Position numbers and translations under genes: made by a program. This document shows, one piece after another, positions 1 through 9,781 of a DNA stretch of 32,831 bases. Every line of letters starts with the position of its first letter. Within the stretch, counting starts at the first letter, position 1. The notes under the pieces were generated by a model. That model saw nothing but the letters and a program-made list of their open reading frames with translations. It was not told the origin of the DNA and did no database searches. This DNA is from an uncultured Prevotellaceae bacterium (GTDB lineage Bacteria > Bacteroidota > Bacteroidia > Bacteroidales > Bacteroidaceae), in assembly GCA_902788605.1 (NCBI GenBank), contig CADAKX010000032.1, positions 1 through 32,831 on the forward strand. The letters run 5' to 3'.

Positions 1-1064
1 ATCAGACACAAAAAGACAATATAGAGCATCGTTCGCTTAGCCTGCTCTGCCTCAATTGCCTTGTCTTGAGCCAGAGATTTAAAGTGATTATAGTCGTAAA
101 GGTGTTGCATGCTAAGCAATGCTGATGATACTGATTCTTTATAGAAACCGCTCGCCTCTTCTGCATAAAGCATAGCATATTTGGCAACAGAGTCTGAGTT
201 TCCAAGAGAATGATATAGATGGGATAGCTCTCCGTAGGTTAGTCCCTTGTTATTCGGATAATCACTAACTTGCAGCTCTTTGTAATAATAGTATAACGCA
301 GAATCTGCTTGACCCAAATGCTGATGATAATAACCTTTGTAGTAGTATAATAACTTCCATTCTTCAGACAAAGCCAAATACTGTTGGGTTAACAGCGAGC
401 GATACTCATAGTCTTCGAGATATCCTTTGGCTTTTTCATATTCTCCTTTATTAATAAGAAGATAGGAGATTGGGCCTTTAGCAGTATTCGCCCTCAAAGT
501 ATCGCCACAGGCCAAATATATCATCATAGATTGATGCATAACAAAGGCGACACTATCCTCGAGGTTCAAATCATAATAGCATTTCCCTTGTTGTTCATAA
601 TAACATGCCGAAATCAATGTTTCATTGATATCTCTTGCATATTGATAGGCTTTTTGATAGGCCATCAACGCATTCCTTGGCAATTGGTGTTGAAAGAGTA
701 ATTCTCCCATCTGACCATAGATACGACTGAGCCAATGGCCTCCAAGACTATCCAGACTGGTGGTATCGGCCAGGGCAGCAGCCTTCTGAAACTCATCAAG
801 AGCACGAGGAGCGTCTCCAACGTCTGTCCAAGTACGAGCCAGAAGATAATGGGCCTCTAATCGCTCATTTTGTGTCCCATGATCATCGAAATAAGTTGCA
901 AGCGTCTCTGCTAACGTTGTATCGTTGAGAACAGAGTCAGCCAGATTCTTGTCCTGCAACTCGGCAAGTTGCTGGCGCATATAGGTGCCATCGCTACCAC
1001 AGGCAACGACAACTGCCAACAGAAGGCAGAAGATAGGGACGATGGATTTTCTATAGGCTTTCAT
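1..1064 (-). CDS. TPR lipoprotein, sensor-like, truncated by window edge
   Basis: I read this by hand from an ATG at 1064-1062; the frame stays open to the left edge (354 codons). The N-terminus is a lipoprotein signal peptide with Cys22 in a VVAC lipobox. Most of the rest is helical and rich in Tyr, Ala and Leu with the spacing of tetratricopeptide repeats (for example around GQMGELLFQ and KGYYHQHLGQADSALYYY). The last visible residues (AKRTMLYIVFLCL) look like the start of a membrane helix after a charged coiled coil. This is the architecture of Bacteroidota TPR sensors that continue into a cytoplasmic kinase, phosphatase or HTH domain, which would lie outside the window. It follows the S41 protease by 22 nt on the same strand and is probably its operon partner. 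The output domain is unknown. Confidence 0.8.
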   Translation of the reverse strand, partial: MKAYRKSIVPIFCLLLAVVVACGSDGTYMRQQLAELQDKNLADSVLNDTTLAETLATYFDDHGTQNERLEAHYLLARTWTDVGDAPRALDEFQKAAALADTTSLDSLGGHWLSRIYGQMGELLFQHQLPRNALMAYQKAYQYARDINETLISACYYEQQGKCYYDLNLEDSVAFVMHQSMMIYLACGDTLRANTAKGPISYLLINKGEYEKAKGYLEDYEYRSLLTQQYLALSEEWKLLYYYKGYYHQHLGQADSALYYYYKELQVSDYPNNKGLTYGELSHLYHSLGNSDSVAKYAMLYAEEASGFYKESVSSALLSMQHLYDYNHFKSLAQDKAIEAEQAKRTMLYIVFLCL

Positions 1065-1086
1065 AGCTGACGACAAGGAAAAGATG

Positions 1087-2676
1087 TCATTGCAACAGTT
1101 CCAAAGCCTTCTTCACGGCTTCGCTATCCTCATTGAATACAGAGAAATATTCGTTCATATCCCACAGATCGCGGGCCACAAGGGCTTTCAACTGCAACTT
1201 GAGGTAAGGCAACGTCTTTTGCATCTCGGCGTCGTCCTTGGGCTTTATTTTCTGCTTCTCGCCTTCCTTCACAATGGCGTCGATGAAGGTCTGGGGAACC
1301 TCGTAGTTGGCCTTGAAGGTCTGGAAGTCGGGATACTGCTTGCGCAGGGCCTTGCGGTTCTTGTCGATATAACGCAGGTTCTGCTGGATGATGACGCTCT
1401 TGGCTGCCAACTCGCGATGGTATTTGGTATAGCGGGTGGTGTCGAGCGGAATGAAGTAGTCAGGCATGATGCCACCACCACCATAGACGGTGCGATGGTC
1501 TTTCAGGGTCTGATACTTCAGCGAGTCGGCAAAATGGATGCTGTCGACATTGGTCAGTTCGCCACTGTTCAGACGGTTCACAAGATCCTTGTCGTAGCTC
1601 TTCCTGTCTCCCTTCTCGTAAGGCTTCTGGATGCAGCGACCTGAGGGGGTGAAGTAATGGGCGATGGTGAGGCGGATCATCGAGCCATCGGGCAGTTCGA
1701 TGGGACGCTGAACGAGGCCCTTGCCATAGGTGCGACGGCCTACCACCAGGCCACGATCGTGGTCCTGAATGGCACCAGTGACAATCTCGGAGGCTGATGC
1801 CGTGAACTGGTCGACCAGCACCACCAGGCGTCCCTCGCGGAACGAGCCATTGCGGGCGGCCTTATAATCGCGGCGAGGCACCTCGCGGCCCTCGGTATAG
1901 ACAATCAAATCGCCTGGGTTCAGGAACTCGCCAGCCATATCGGCAGCTGCCTGAAGATAGCCTCCGCCATTCTCCTGAAGGTCGAGCACGAGGTCTTTCA
2001 TGCCCTGCTCCTTCAACTGGGCCAGGCGCTCCATAAACTCATCATAGGTGGTGGCGCCAAAGCTGCCCACACGGATATAGCCAATGCCTGGACGCAACAT
2101 ATAGGCGGCGTCGACGGTGTGGACGGGTATCTTGTCGCGCTTCACCTTGAAGGTGAGCAGATCCTTGATGCCTGGACGAACGATGCGCAGGTCGGCAATG
2201 GTGCCCTTGGGGCCACGCAGACGACGCATAATCTCCTCCTTGGTCATCTTCACGCCAGCGATAGCGGTGTCGTTGACCATCACGATGCGGTCGCCTGCCA
2301 GGATACCCACCTTCTCGGAAGGGCCATTGATGACGGGCTGGATGACGATAAGGGTGTCTTCCACCATATTAAACTGTACGCCAATGCCCTCGAACGAACC
2401 GTTCAGGGGCTCGGTCATGGCCTTCGTCTCCTTGGGATTGGTATAGGTGGAGTGTGGGTCGAGTTTCTCAAGCATGCCACGAATGGCGTCTTCAACAAGC
2501 TTCTGCTCGTCGACCTCGTCAACATAAAGGGCCTTGATGGCCATCTCGGCAATACTCAGTTTGCGCAACTGGCTCTCGGCAGCAGCACGCTCGTTGGTAA
2601 CAACCATCTGGGCTGAGACAGTCTGCCCCATCAGGGACAAAGCCATCGCTGCCAGGATTCTATTTATGGTCTTCAT
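1087..2676 (-). CDS. S41 family C-terminal processing peptidase
   Basis: This is a secreted serine protease that cleaves C-termini of envelope proteins (CtpA/Prc family). The order is signal peptide ending near SAQ, N-terminal helical region, PDZ domain (about residues 85-170, with a GIGVQF start), then the S41 catalytic core. The Ser/Lys dyad is visible: Ser296 in TASASEI and a Lys about 23 residues later in YGKGLVQ. I chose the ATG at 2676 because the signal peptide (MKTINRILAAMALSLMG) begins there; the open frame reaches upstream to 2727, but that would put 17 hydrophilic residues before the signal and overlap parE. The start is 13 nt after the parE stop. The length (529 aa) fits the family. 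Confidence 0.9.
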   Translation of the reverse strand: MKTINRILAAMALSLMGQTVSAQMVVTNERAAAESQLRKLSIAEMAIKALYVDEVDEQKLVEDAIRGMLEKLDPHSTYTNPKETKAMTEPLNGSFEGIGVQFNMVEDTLIVIQPVINGPSEKVGILAGDRIVMVNDTAIAGVKMTKEEIMRRLRGPKGTIADLRIVRPGIKDLLTFKVKRDKIPVHTVDAAYMLRPGIGYIRVGSFGATTYDEFMERLAQLKEQGMKDLVLDLQENGGGYLQAAADMAGEFLNPGDLIVYTEGREVPRRDYKAARNGSFREGRLVVLVDQFTASASEIVTGAIQDHDRGLVVGRRTYGKGLVQRPIELPDGSMIRLTIAHYFTPSGRCIQKPYEKGDRKSYDKDLVNRLNSGELTNVDSIHFADSLKYQTLKDHRTVYGGGGIMPDYFIPLDTTRYTKYHRELAAKSVIIQQNLRYIDKNRKALRKQYPDFQTFKANYEVPQTFIDAIVKEGEKQKIKPKDDAEMQKTLPYLKLQLKALVARDLWDMNEYFSVFNEDSEAVKKALELLQ

Positions 2677-2689
2677 AAGAGATAATGTG

Positions 2690-4672
2690 TTAATCGTAGT
2701 CTTCTTCCTCTGGTCGGTCTTCCTCAATCACCAGGTTGTCGATAATAAAGTTCTGGCGCTCCATGGTGTTCTTGCCCATATAGTACTCCAGAAGCTTCTG
2801 TACCTGGTCGGTCTTGTGCAGGGTGACCTGCTCCAAACGGATGTCTGGACCGATGAAACCAGCAAATTCTTCGGGAGAAATCTCGCCAAGACCTTTGAAT
2901 CGAGTGATCTCTGGGTCTGGACCAAGATCGCGAATGGCATTGAGACGCTCTTCGTCGGTATAGCAATAACGCACGATGAAATCGGACTTTTTTCCACCCT
3001 TGGCGTCTTCCTTGGCAATCACTTCCTTGTTGCGAATCTTGGTACGACGGTTGCGCACACGGAACAGCGGGGTCTGCAGCACATAGACATGACCCTCGCG
3101 AATCAGCTCTGGGAAGAACTGCAGGAAGAAGGTGATAATCAGAAGGCGGATGTGCATGCCATCGACATCGGCATCGGTGGCCACAATCACCTTATTATAA
3201 CGCAGGGTGTCCATGCCTTCCTCGATATCGAGGGCAGCCTGAAGGAGGTTGAACTCCTCGTTCTCATAGACCACCTTCTTGGTCAGGCCAAAGGTATTCA
3301 GGGGTTTACCTCTCAACGAGAAGACGGCCTGGGTGTTGACATCACGGCTCTTGGTGATAGAACCACTGGCCGAGTCACCCTCGGTGATAAAGATGCAGGA
3401 CTGCTCCTTGCGGTCGTTCTTGGTGTCGCTATAGTGGATGCGGCAGTCGCGCAGCTTACGATTGTGGAGGTTGGCCTTCTTGGCACGCTCACGAGCCAGT
3501 TTGGTAACACCTGCCATCGCCTTGCGTTCCTTCTCGCTCTCCTGGATCTTTTGCATCATCACCTCGGCAGTATCGGGGTTCTTGTGCAGATAGTTGTCGA
3601 CCTCGGTCTTGATGAAGTCACCTACATATTTATTAATAGACGGGGGTGCAGGATGGTCGGCATCGACAGTGGTAGGCATGGGGGCCATCGTGAGCGAGCC
3701 AAGCTTGATCTTGGTTTGGCTCTCGAACATAGGCTCCTCGACATTCAGCGCGATGGCTGCCACGATACCTGTACGGATGTCGCCATACTCGAAGTTCTTC
3801 TGGAAGAACTCCTTGATGGTCTTGGCAATATGTTCCTTGAAAGCACTCTGGTGGGTTCCGCCCTGCGTGGTGTGCTGACCATTGACAAACGAATAGTACT
3901 CCTCACCATACTGATTGGCATGGGTGAAGGCAATCTCGATATCCTCTCCCTGCAAATGGATGATGGGATAGAGGGCATCGGCACTCATGCGGTCCTTGAG
4001 CAGGTCCTCCAGACCACGACGGCTGAGGATGCGGCGACCATTATACATAATGGTGAGACCGGTGTTCAGATAGGTATAGTTGCGAAGCATGTTCTCCACG
4101 ATGTCATCGTGGAACTTATAGTTCTGGAACAGCGTATTATCGGGCTCGAAGTAGATATAGGTGCCGTTCTCGTCGTCAGTCTTCTCAGTAACATCGTTGG
4201 TGAGCTTACCTTTCTCAAATGCGGCCTTGCGCACCACGCCATCACGGAACGAGTGAACCTCGAAGTGGACACTCAGCGCATTGACGGCCTTGACACCCAC
4301 ACCATTCAGGCCAATAGACTTCTTGAAGGCCTTTGAGTCGTACTTACCACCCGTGTTGAGCACGCTGACAGCCTCAATCATCTTACCCTGAGGAATGCCG
4401 CGACCATAGTCACGCACACTGACGCAGAGGTTGTTGTCGACATTGATCTCAATGCGGTTGCCAGCTTTCATTTTGAACTCGTCGATAGAGTTGTCGATGA
4501 CCTCCTTGAGCAACACATAGATACCGTCCTCTGGCAATGAACCATCACCCAGACGGCCAATGTACATACCTGGACGCAAACGGATGTGCTCCGTACCAGA
4601 CAAGGTGCGTATGTTATCGTCGTTATAATCGACGGTGGCTTGCTGCTGTTCTATGATATTCTCTTCTTCCAT
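2690..4672 (-). CDS. parE: DNA topoisomerase IV subunit B (ParE)
   Basis: ATPase subunit of the type IIA topoisomerase that decatenates chromosomes in the cytoplasm. The GHKL ATPase domain shows the Asn box ([10 protein letters not shown]), a G-loop (DYGRGIP) and [12 protein letters not shown]. The transducer domain follows, then the TOPRIM acidic motif EGDSASGS, the RGKPLN motif and DADVDGMHI metal-binding triad. The C-terminus has the [12 protein letters not shown] block. At 660 aa it is the short Bacteroidota form. The [14 protein letters not shown] variant of the TOPRIM motif and the length argue for ParE over GyrB; this is a family-level judgement. Its ATG overlaps the stop of the upstream GNAT gene by one base (TAATG), which suggests translational coupling. 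Confidence 0.88.
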   Translation of the reverse strand: MEEENIIEQQQATVDYNDDNIRTLSGTEHIRLRPGMYIGRLGDGSLPEDGIYVLLKEVIDNSIDEFKMKAGNRIEINVDNNLCVSVRDYGRGIPQGKMIEAVSVLNTGGKYDSKAFKKSIGLNGVGVKAVNALSVHFEVHSFRDGVVRKAAFEKGKLTNDVTEKTDDENGTYIYFEPDNTLFQNYKFHDDIVENMLRNYTYLNTGLTIMYNGRRILSRRGLEDLLKDRMSADALYPIIHLQGEDIEIAFTHANQYGEEYYSFVNGQHTTQGGTHQSAFKEHIAKTIKEFFQKNFEYGDIRTGIVAAIALNVEEPMFESQTKIKLGSLTMAPMPTTVDADHPAPPSINKYVGDFIKTEVDNYLHKNPDTAEVMMQKIQESEKERKAMAGVTKLARERAKKANLHNRKLRDCRIHYSDTKNDRKEQSCIFITEGDSASGSITKSRDVNTQAVFSLRGKPLNTFGLTKKVVYENEEFNLLQAALDIEEGMDTLRYNKVIVATDADVDGMHIRLLIITFFLQFFPELIREGHVYVLQTPLFRVRNRRTKIRNKEVIAKEDAKGGKKSDFIVRYCYTDEERLNAIRDLGPDPEITRFKGLGEISPEEFAGFIGPDIRLEQVTLHKTDQVQKLLEYYMGKNTMERQNFIIDNLVIEEDRPEEEDYD

Positions 4673-5826
4673 TACAGTTGCTTTTTATAACATCTTCTAC
4701 GTTTATGCAGTTCGTGGTCAAAATAGGCCCACTGGCTCTGCACCTTATCGTTGGTCTCCATCTCCACATGGGTCTCTCCCCACTTGATGCCATACTTCTG
4801 ATAAGTGGGAATGAGATAATGGAAGAGCAAGGCGTTGGCGCCTTTAGCTCTGTATTCAGGCAGGATGCCTACCAGCAGGAGGTCGACGATATCGGTCTTG
4901 TGGAACTTCAAGGCACGGATGATATGCCACCAGCCAAAGGGGAAAAGGCGTCCGTTGTGACATTTCTGCAAGGCCTTGGTGAGCGAGGGGATGGTGATAC
5001 CCACACCGACAACGGGATGGTCAGGCAGGTTCCAGTCCTCAATGACACAGAGCATATCCATGTCGAAGAACTTGAAATACTGCTCCACATAGACATCTAT
5101 CTGGTGCTGGGTCATCTGCGAATAGCCATAGAGATGGCCAAAGGTCTTGTTGACCACATCGAGCACCTTCTGACCATACTGCTCAGGACCAAACACCTGA
5201 CTGCGCTTCAAGCGGGGCACATGCAGATTATAGCGTGACATACACAGCTCGGCGATGCGTTGCATCTTGGCAGGCATACCACTCTCGGGCACAAAGACCT
5301 TATACTCCACATAGTCGTTGTCCTTCTCATAGCCCTCCATCTGCTCCATGTGACGGGGATAGTATTCGTAGTTATAGAGCGTGGCCATCGTGCCCAATTC
5401 TTCGAAGCCCATGGTCAGCATGCCCTCAGGGTCCATATCGGTGAAGCCCAACGGACCAATAACCTCCTTCATTCCCTGCTCGCGACCATAGTCCTCGACT
5501 GCTTTCAGCAAGGCACGACTCACCTCGACATCGTCGACAAAGTCGAACCAGCCAAAGCGCACGGCAGGACGATTCCACTGCTCATTATAGCGACGGTTGA
5601 TGATGGCAGCCACACGGCCCACCACCTTGCCATCGCGATAGGCGAGGAAATACTCTACATCGCAAAACTCACAGGCGGGATTCTTCTCGCGTGATAAGGT
5701 GTTCACTTCATCACTATACAGGTTGGGAGCATCATATTTGTTGCCCCTATATAGGTCATAACGAAATTGGATGAAAGCCTCAAACGCTTGTTTGTCGGCC
5801 ACTCGTTTAATCTCTATTCCAGGCAT
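4672..5826 (-). CDS. GNAT-like N-acetyltransferase family protein
   Basis: A 384-aa cytoplasmic protein of a family common in Bacteroidota. It has an N-terminal GNAT-like half (residues 1-150: '[21 protein letters not shown]' style beta-strand pair, then [21 protein letters not shown]) and a second acetyltransferase-like half (about 190-384) ending in [19 protein letters not shown], which resembles the acetyl-CoA-binding R/Q-x-x-G-x-A/G loop. No substrate can be read from the sequence. Some databases give relatives unrelated enzyme names, so I would not go beyond 'GNAT superfamily'. It is the first gene of the run into parE, S41 protease and the TPR lipoprotein, with a -7 box at 5875-5868. 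Confidence 0.75.
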   Translation of the reverse strand: MPGIEIKRVADKQAFEAFIQFRYDLYRGNKYDAPNLYSDEVNTLSREKNPACEFCDVEYFLAYRDGKVVGRVAAIINRRYNEQWNRPAVRFGWFDFVDDVEVSRALLKAVEDYGREQGMKEVIGPLGFTDMDPEGMLTMGFEELGTMATLYNYEYYPRHMEQMEGYEKDNDYVEYKVFVPESGMPAKMQRIAELCMSRYNLHVPRLKRSQVFGPEQYGQKVLDVVNKTFGHLYGYSQMTQHQIDVYVEQYFKFFDMDMLCVIEDWNLPDHPVVGVGITIPSLTKALQKCHNGRLFPFGWWHIIRALKFHKTDIVDLLLVGILPEYRAKGANALLFHYLIPTYQKYGIKWGETHVEMETNDKVQSQWAYFDHELHKRRRCYKKQL

Positions 5827-5867
5827 ACTTCTCGTTTTTATGTCGTCATCATTTCTTTAAAATCGTA

Positions 5868-5898
5868 CAAAGATACTGATTTTTTCGCAGAAAACAAC
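5868..5898 (-). promoter_or_regulatory. Bacteroidota promoter of the GNAT-parE operon
   Basis: On the minus strand there is a TATCTTTG box (5875-5868), matching the Bacteroidota -7 consensus TAnnTTTG, with GTTG 19 nt upstream (5898-5895) as a plausible -33 element. It lies about 40 bp before the GNAT start codon. Confidence 0.65.
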
Positions 5899-5932
5899 AT
5901 AATCACAAGATTTTTAGGCTATTTTTAGGATT

Positions 5933-7918
5933 TTACCTCAGTTTCATTTTCTGCCAACGCTCCAACATTCCACTTGAAGGAGTGACTGTCGGCGTCTGAA
6001 TCTTTTGGTTAATCAGCACCGAACGCTGCTGAACGTTCTTGGTGATATAACTGCCCAACTCGCCCAGAGTGGTATTTCCCTTGGATTCCTGCAGTTTCTT
6101 CAGCAGGAAATAGGTGAACAGGCCATGACCATGCTCCTTGTAGGGATAGGCTGTCTGGCCAGACGTTGTGGCACTAAAGATAATCATATTGCCAAGAACC
6201 TCCTCTTCGTTGGTCTCGATCTCCACACCACGGGCAGAAGCCATGAGCGACTTGCCATCGCCTGTGGCGCCACTGAAACAGGCATCGAGGAACACCACCA
6301 CCGACTGGGTGCCAAGGGTTGAGAGTTCGGTATAGAGTTTCTTCAAAGGATAGCACACCTCGGTCTGCTTTCCGTCGGCATCGATAGGCAGGAGGAAAGC
6401 ATCGTGGGTGGCCTCGTTGGGCACACCATGACCAGCATAATAGAAAATGACGTGGATGTCAGGGAAAGCTGCGGCCACGTTCTTGATGTCCTTCATGGCA
6501 CGCAACATCTTACCATAGGTGGCATCGGGATAGGTCATGATGTTCTCCTTGGGCAGTCCAAGGGTCTTTTCGCAATACTCAGCGAAGACACGTCCGTCAT
6601 TGCCTGCCATAGGTACTGTGGGAACGAGTGTATAGTTCTCGTTGGCAATGATGACAGCGAAGGTGTTTTCGTTGGCACGACGATTAACAGGGATATTGAC
6701 ATCGACGTCAGAAACGCCGATGACCACCTCCTGCTTACTGATGGTGGTCTTACTCTTACTACCATCAGAATTCACCAGCTTGCCATAGTCCACCAGGTCT
6801 TCCTCGAAGTTGGCATCGACACGCGTGTCGTTATAGGTCAACGCCTGCTGGTTGCTATAGACATAGGTCTTGCCGTCGGGGGTGGCAAAGGTAACACCTG
6901 CCAGGGCCAACTTCTTGTTGGCAATGACAAAGCGCTGGTCAGAAACCTTGACGTCCTTCCATGTGCTGGCAAAATCGCGAGCCTCGTTGCCTGTACGGGG
7001 AACGGTCAGCACGATATCACCATAAGGCGACGAGATGAGGAACGACTCGTGATCGGCATCATAAGGTTTCAGTTCCATATCGGTGACGCTCATCTTATAA
7101 GAGAAACGCTGCACATATTCCTCCATCAGGATGTTCTGCAACTCCTTCTGCTTGGCACGGGCTGTCTCTTCGTTGACGCGCTCCTTGTATTCAGAAAGGG
7201 TCTCATAGGGGTCTTTCACCTTCCATTTGTCCATGCTCTGGCGAATAGACTCTCTGGCAAAGATGTCGAAGTCGGGCACGCCCTTGTTGACATCGTGGAA
7301 GACGCCCTCTTCCTTCTGTTGCTTGATCATCTGGTTCTTGGCAGCCCTCAGGAACGGCACCACCTTGGCGTGCTCTGTCACGTCGGTTACATCAAGATAT
7401 TCCTGCAGGTATTTGGCTGCTGGCTCAAACTGACGGGCATTGAACTTATGCGAAGCTACGAAATAGACCAGACTGGGATAGTCTGGCGTCTTGCGGAGCT
7501 CCTGGTCACGCATCTCGCTCATCATCGAGATCTCTACGGCAGCCTGCGCATATTCCACAGCTAAATCGTCTTTTTGGGCCTGCGAGAAATAGCCGGCACC
7601 CGATTTCACCAATGGACAGACAGACAATAATATATTTTTCGCGGTGGCGTAGTCTTCCACACCACTGGGCAGAGACTTCAAAACTGTTACAAAGGTCTGA
7701 CTACATGCTAAAGCGGCCTCTAGGAAACGTTCCTGCGTCACAGTGGTGTCGGACGCCATCTGGTTTTGCATCTCAAGGAGTGCCTTATACTCTTTATCAG
7801 CCTCTTCCATTGTTTGTCCCCAGGCCATTGAAACTGGAAACAATAAACCCAGCACAAGGCCCACGACCTTGTGCTGGATATTAAAACTCATGTGTTTGTG
7901 TTGTCTCTGCATTTGCAA
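5933..7918 (-). CDS. Secreted caspase-family (peptidase C14) protein
   Basis: A 661-aa exported protein with a C-terminal caspase/metacaspase fold (about residues 415-640). The catalytic dyad is present: His497 in YYAGHGVP and Cys547 in LDACFSG, each after a hydrophobic strand as in C14 peptidases. The domain opens with NTFAVIIANENY, typical of bacterial caspase-like proteins. Residues 1-220 are helical. A middle module (about 228-352) resembles residues 237-356 of the neighbouring outer membrane protein. A signal peptide ends at AWGQ. Two starts are possible: 7918, 9 nt after the upstream stop, or 7891 (MSFNIQHK), which gives a more normal signal peptide. Dyad numbers count from 7918. It is the last gene of the lipoprotein-OMP-caspase operon. 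Substrate unknown; maturation or stress-linked proteolysis in the envelope is only a guess. Confidence 0.85.
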   Translation of the reverse strand: MQMQRQHKHMSFNIQHKVVGLVLGLLFPVSMAWGQTMEEADKEYKALLEMQNQMASDTTVTQERFLEAALACSQTFVTVLKSLPSGVEDYATAKNILLSVCPLVKSGAGYFSQAQKDDLAVEYAQAAVEISMMSEMRDQELRKTPDYPSLVYFVASHKFNARQFEPAAKYLQEYLDVTDVTEHAKVVPFLRAAKNQMIKQQKEEGVFHDVNKGVPDFDIFARESIRQSMDKWKVKDPYETLSEYKERVNEETARAKQKELQNILMEEYVQRFSYKMSVTDMELKPYDADHESFLISSPYGDIVLTVPRTGNEARDFASTWKDVKVSDQRFVIANKKLALAGVTFATPDGKTYVYSNQQALTYNDTRVDANFEEDLVDYGKLVNSDGSKSKTTISKQEVVIGVSDVDVNIPVNRRANENTFAVIIANENYTLVPTVPMAGNDGRVFAEYCEKTLGLPKENIMTYPDATYGKMLRAMKDIKNVAAAFPDIHVIFYYAGHGVPNEATHDAFLLPIDADGKQTEVCYPLKKLYTELSTLGTQSVVVFLDACFSGATGDGKSLMASARGVEIETNEEEVLGNMIIFSATTSGQTAYPYKEHGHGLFTYFLLKKLQESKGNTTLGELGSYITKNVQQRSVLINQKIQTPTVTPSSGMLERWQKMKLR

Positions 7919-7927
7919 ATCTATTTT

Positions 7928-9721
7928 TTAGAAGGCATCAACGAAGATGCACTGTACGCTAATACGACGATACTTACCACCTGTCTGGTTGGCCACCTCG
8001 ATGACATAGTCCGTATTCTGCTTCATCTTGCTCAGCGAAGGAATCTCGTTCTGGATGTAGTACTGTACACCTGCGGCACGAGCAAAGGCCAGCTGGTTGT
8101 TCTCTGCGATACCATCAGCCTTGGTCAGAGTAATCGTGCTGGGAGCACCATTCTCTACGACAGCCTGGTTTCTGAACTCTCCATACTTGCCATCATAAGC
8201 AATAGGACGTGAAATGGGTGATGCGTCGGCCATACCCTTGATGATAATCTTCACACGCTTGCCTGCTGCCATATACTTGGCAAAGTCGTTCTCGAAGGCC
8301 TTCTTCATGATGCCCAGCATCAGGGTAGCAGCCTTAGAGTCCTCAGCGTGGTACTGTCCGGGCTTGAAGTCATCGCGAGTAGAGAAGTTCTCCTCCACCT
8401 CGTAGGTGACTGCCACATTATAGTTGATAATCTCCTTACCGTTCTCCTTAGCTACCTCGGGCTTAGAAGAAACGTAGATATGAGTCTTGTCTGACAGCAC
8501 ATTCTCTTCCTTAGCCAACTTGGTCAGGTTGTTCTTGATGTCTGCCAAAGCAGCCTGCTTCATGTTAGCCTCGTAAACAGCTGATACAGGAACGAAGTTG
8601 GCATCCTGCTGAATGCTGGCCAACGAAGCCTTGTTCAGGTTATCGAAGACATAGGTCTTACCTGTCATGGGGTTCTCAACCTCAGCATAAACCAGCTCAT
8701 AGCTGTTGTCCTCTCTCAAGGTATACTTAGCGTTCTTCAACTTCAGGTTCTTGTTGTTATAAAGTTCGCTAACTTCGCCTTCCTCCATATCCAGGTAGAT
8801 GTCGGGCACAGAACCAACCTGCACAGCCAGTTTCTTCAACTTGGTGTTATACTTACCCAGCGTAACAGCAGATGCTGGCAACTGATTGGTGGCCATCTCT
8901 GTGGCGATGTCATACTCCAACTTGCGGGCCTGAGTAGCGCGAGTGGCAGGCGTTACACGAATCTGGTAAGCCTCCAGCGACTCGTTAGGCATCTGCTTCT
9001 CCCAGATTTCCATCTCACTGTTCAGACGGTTGGTCATCATCTTGTAGTTACCAATCTCCTCGTCAGCAACAGCAAAGGTCTTGGTCTCTGTCAAAGCAGG
9101 AGCCACCTTCTTGGCCTTGTACTTCTGGCCGAAACGATAGCTGACGCCCAGCATAGCGGTGAAGCCCCAGTCGTCGCAGTTGTTCACCTTTCCATTAAAG
9201 AAGTCACTGGTATTGTTGGCATCAACCTCCAACGAAATGCCGAAAGGCTTCGTCACGTTGGTCTCAAGACGGAGACCTGCACGCAGGTTGTGGAAGAGGT
9301 CGTGCTTCACAGAGACATTGGTCTGTCCCTCATGATTCCAAGTGTGAGACAAGCCCACACCACCAACAAACATCAGGTTCAGCAGGTGATCATAGTCTTT
9401 TGAGAAAATGTTGGTCAGATTCAGCAACAGGTCTAAGTCGGCAGTATAATACTTCCACTTATAGTTCTGACCCAGGGCTTCGTATCTACCCTTAGACTCC
9501 AAGCCGTTAAGGTTCAGTCGTCCACCAACAGTAGGCGTCATAAAGCCGTAAGAGAAACCGTAATTGGGACCCAGCAGTTTAGAGATATCGGCATTGGTCG
9601 ACGTGAACTGCAAGCCGCCCTGTGCTTCTACGAAATGATACGAAGAAAGTTGTTCCTGGGCGCTGACACCCCCAGTCAACAGCAACAATAGTGCTGAAAT
9701 GAATAATTTTTTCTGTTTCAT
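7928..9721 (-). CDS. Outer membrane beta-barrel protein with OmpA-like C-terminus
   Basis: After a signal peptide (cleavage near VSAQ), residues 20-210 look like an 8-10 strand barrel: alternating Gly/aromatic strands such as GFSYGFMTPTVGGRL and a last strand ending in GVSYRFGQ. A middle module (237-356) starts with a W..K.P.ESL.AY..RV block, ends at GKTYVFDN, and recurs in the caspase protein next door. The C-terminal part (about 400-597) carries a weak OmpA-type signature: IIIKGMADASP, then, after an insert, NNQLAFARAAGVQYYI, in place of the usual G-x-T-D and N-x-x-LS-x-x-RA blocks. Peptidoglycan binding is therefore possible but not certain. It starts 60 bp after the coiled-coil lipoprotein and ends 9 nt before the caspase gene, so the three are co-transcribed. 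Confidence 0.75.
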   Translation of the reverse strand: MKQKKLFISALLLLLTGGVSAQEQLSSYHFVEAQGGLQFTSTNADISKLLGPNYGFSYGFMTPTVGGRLNLNGLESKGRYEALGQNYKWKYYTADLDLLLNLTNIFSKDYDHLLNLMFVGGVGLSHTWNHEGQTNVSVKHDLFHNLRAGLRLETNVTKPFGISLEVDANNTSDFFNGKVNNCDDWGFTAMLGVSYRFGQKYKAKKVAPALTETKTFAVADEEIGNYKMMTNRLNSEMEIWEKQMPNESLEAYQIRVTPATRATQARKLEYDIATEMATNQLPASAVTLGKYNTKLKKLAVQVGSVPDIYLDMEEGEVSELYNNKNLKLKNAKYTLREDNSYELVYAEVENPMTGKTYVFDNLNKASLASIQQDANFVPVSAVYEANMKQAALADIKNNLTKLAKEENVLSDKTHIYVSSKPEVAKENGKEIINYNVAVTYEVEENFSTRDDFKPGQYHAEDSKAATLMLGIMKKAFENDFAKYMAAGKRVKIIIKGMADASPISRPIAYDGKYGEFRNQAVVENGAPSTITLTKADGIAENNQLAFARAAGVQYYIQNEIPSLSKMKQNTDYVIEVANQTGGKYRRISVQCIFVDAF

Positions 9722-9781
9722 GATTAGTGTTAATTTATAGGTTTTTTCTTTTAGGTTATTTATTCTTTAAGGTTATTGCTA

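Noticed and set aside
2534-4336. Long plus-strand open frame opposite parE
   Set aside because: It lies entirely over conserved parE codons (and its start over the S41 gene), has hydrophobic, low-information sequence with no family motif, and is explained by codon bias of the minus-strand gene.
2690-4672. GyrB instead of ParE
   Set aside because: The EGDSASGS variant and 660-aa length fit Bacteroidota ParE better; a phylogeny would settle it.
5895-5932. CCTAAAAAT direct repeats after the caspase stop as terminator
   Set aside because: Two short AT-rich direct copies on the minus strand with no stem, so not an intrinsic terminator.
6404-7564. Plus-strand open frame opposite the caspase gene
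   Set aside because: Antisense to the caspase catalytic and middle domains; no start context or promoter, and no domain resemblance.
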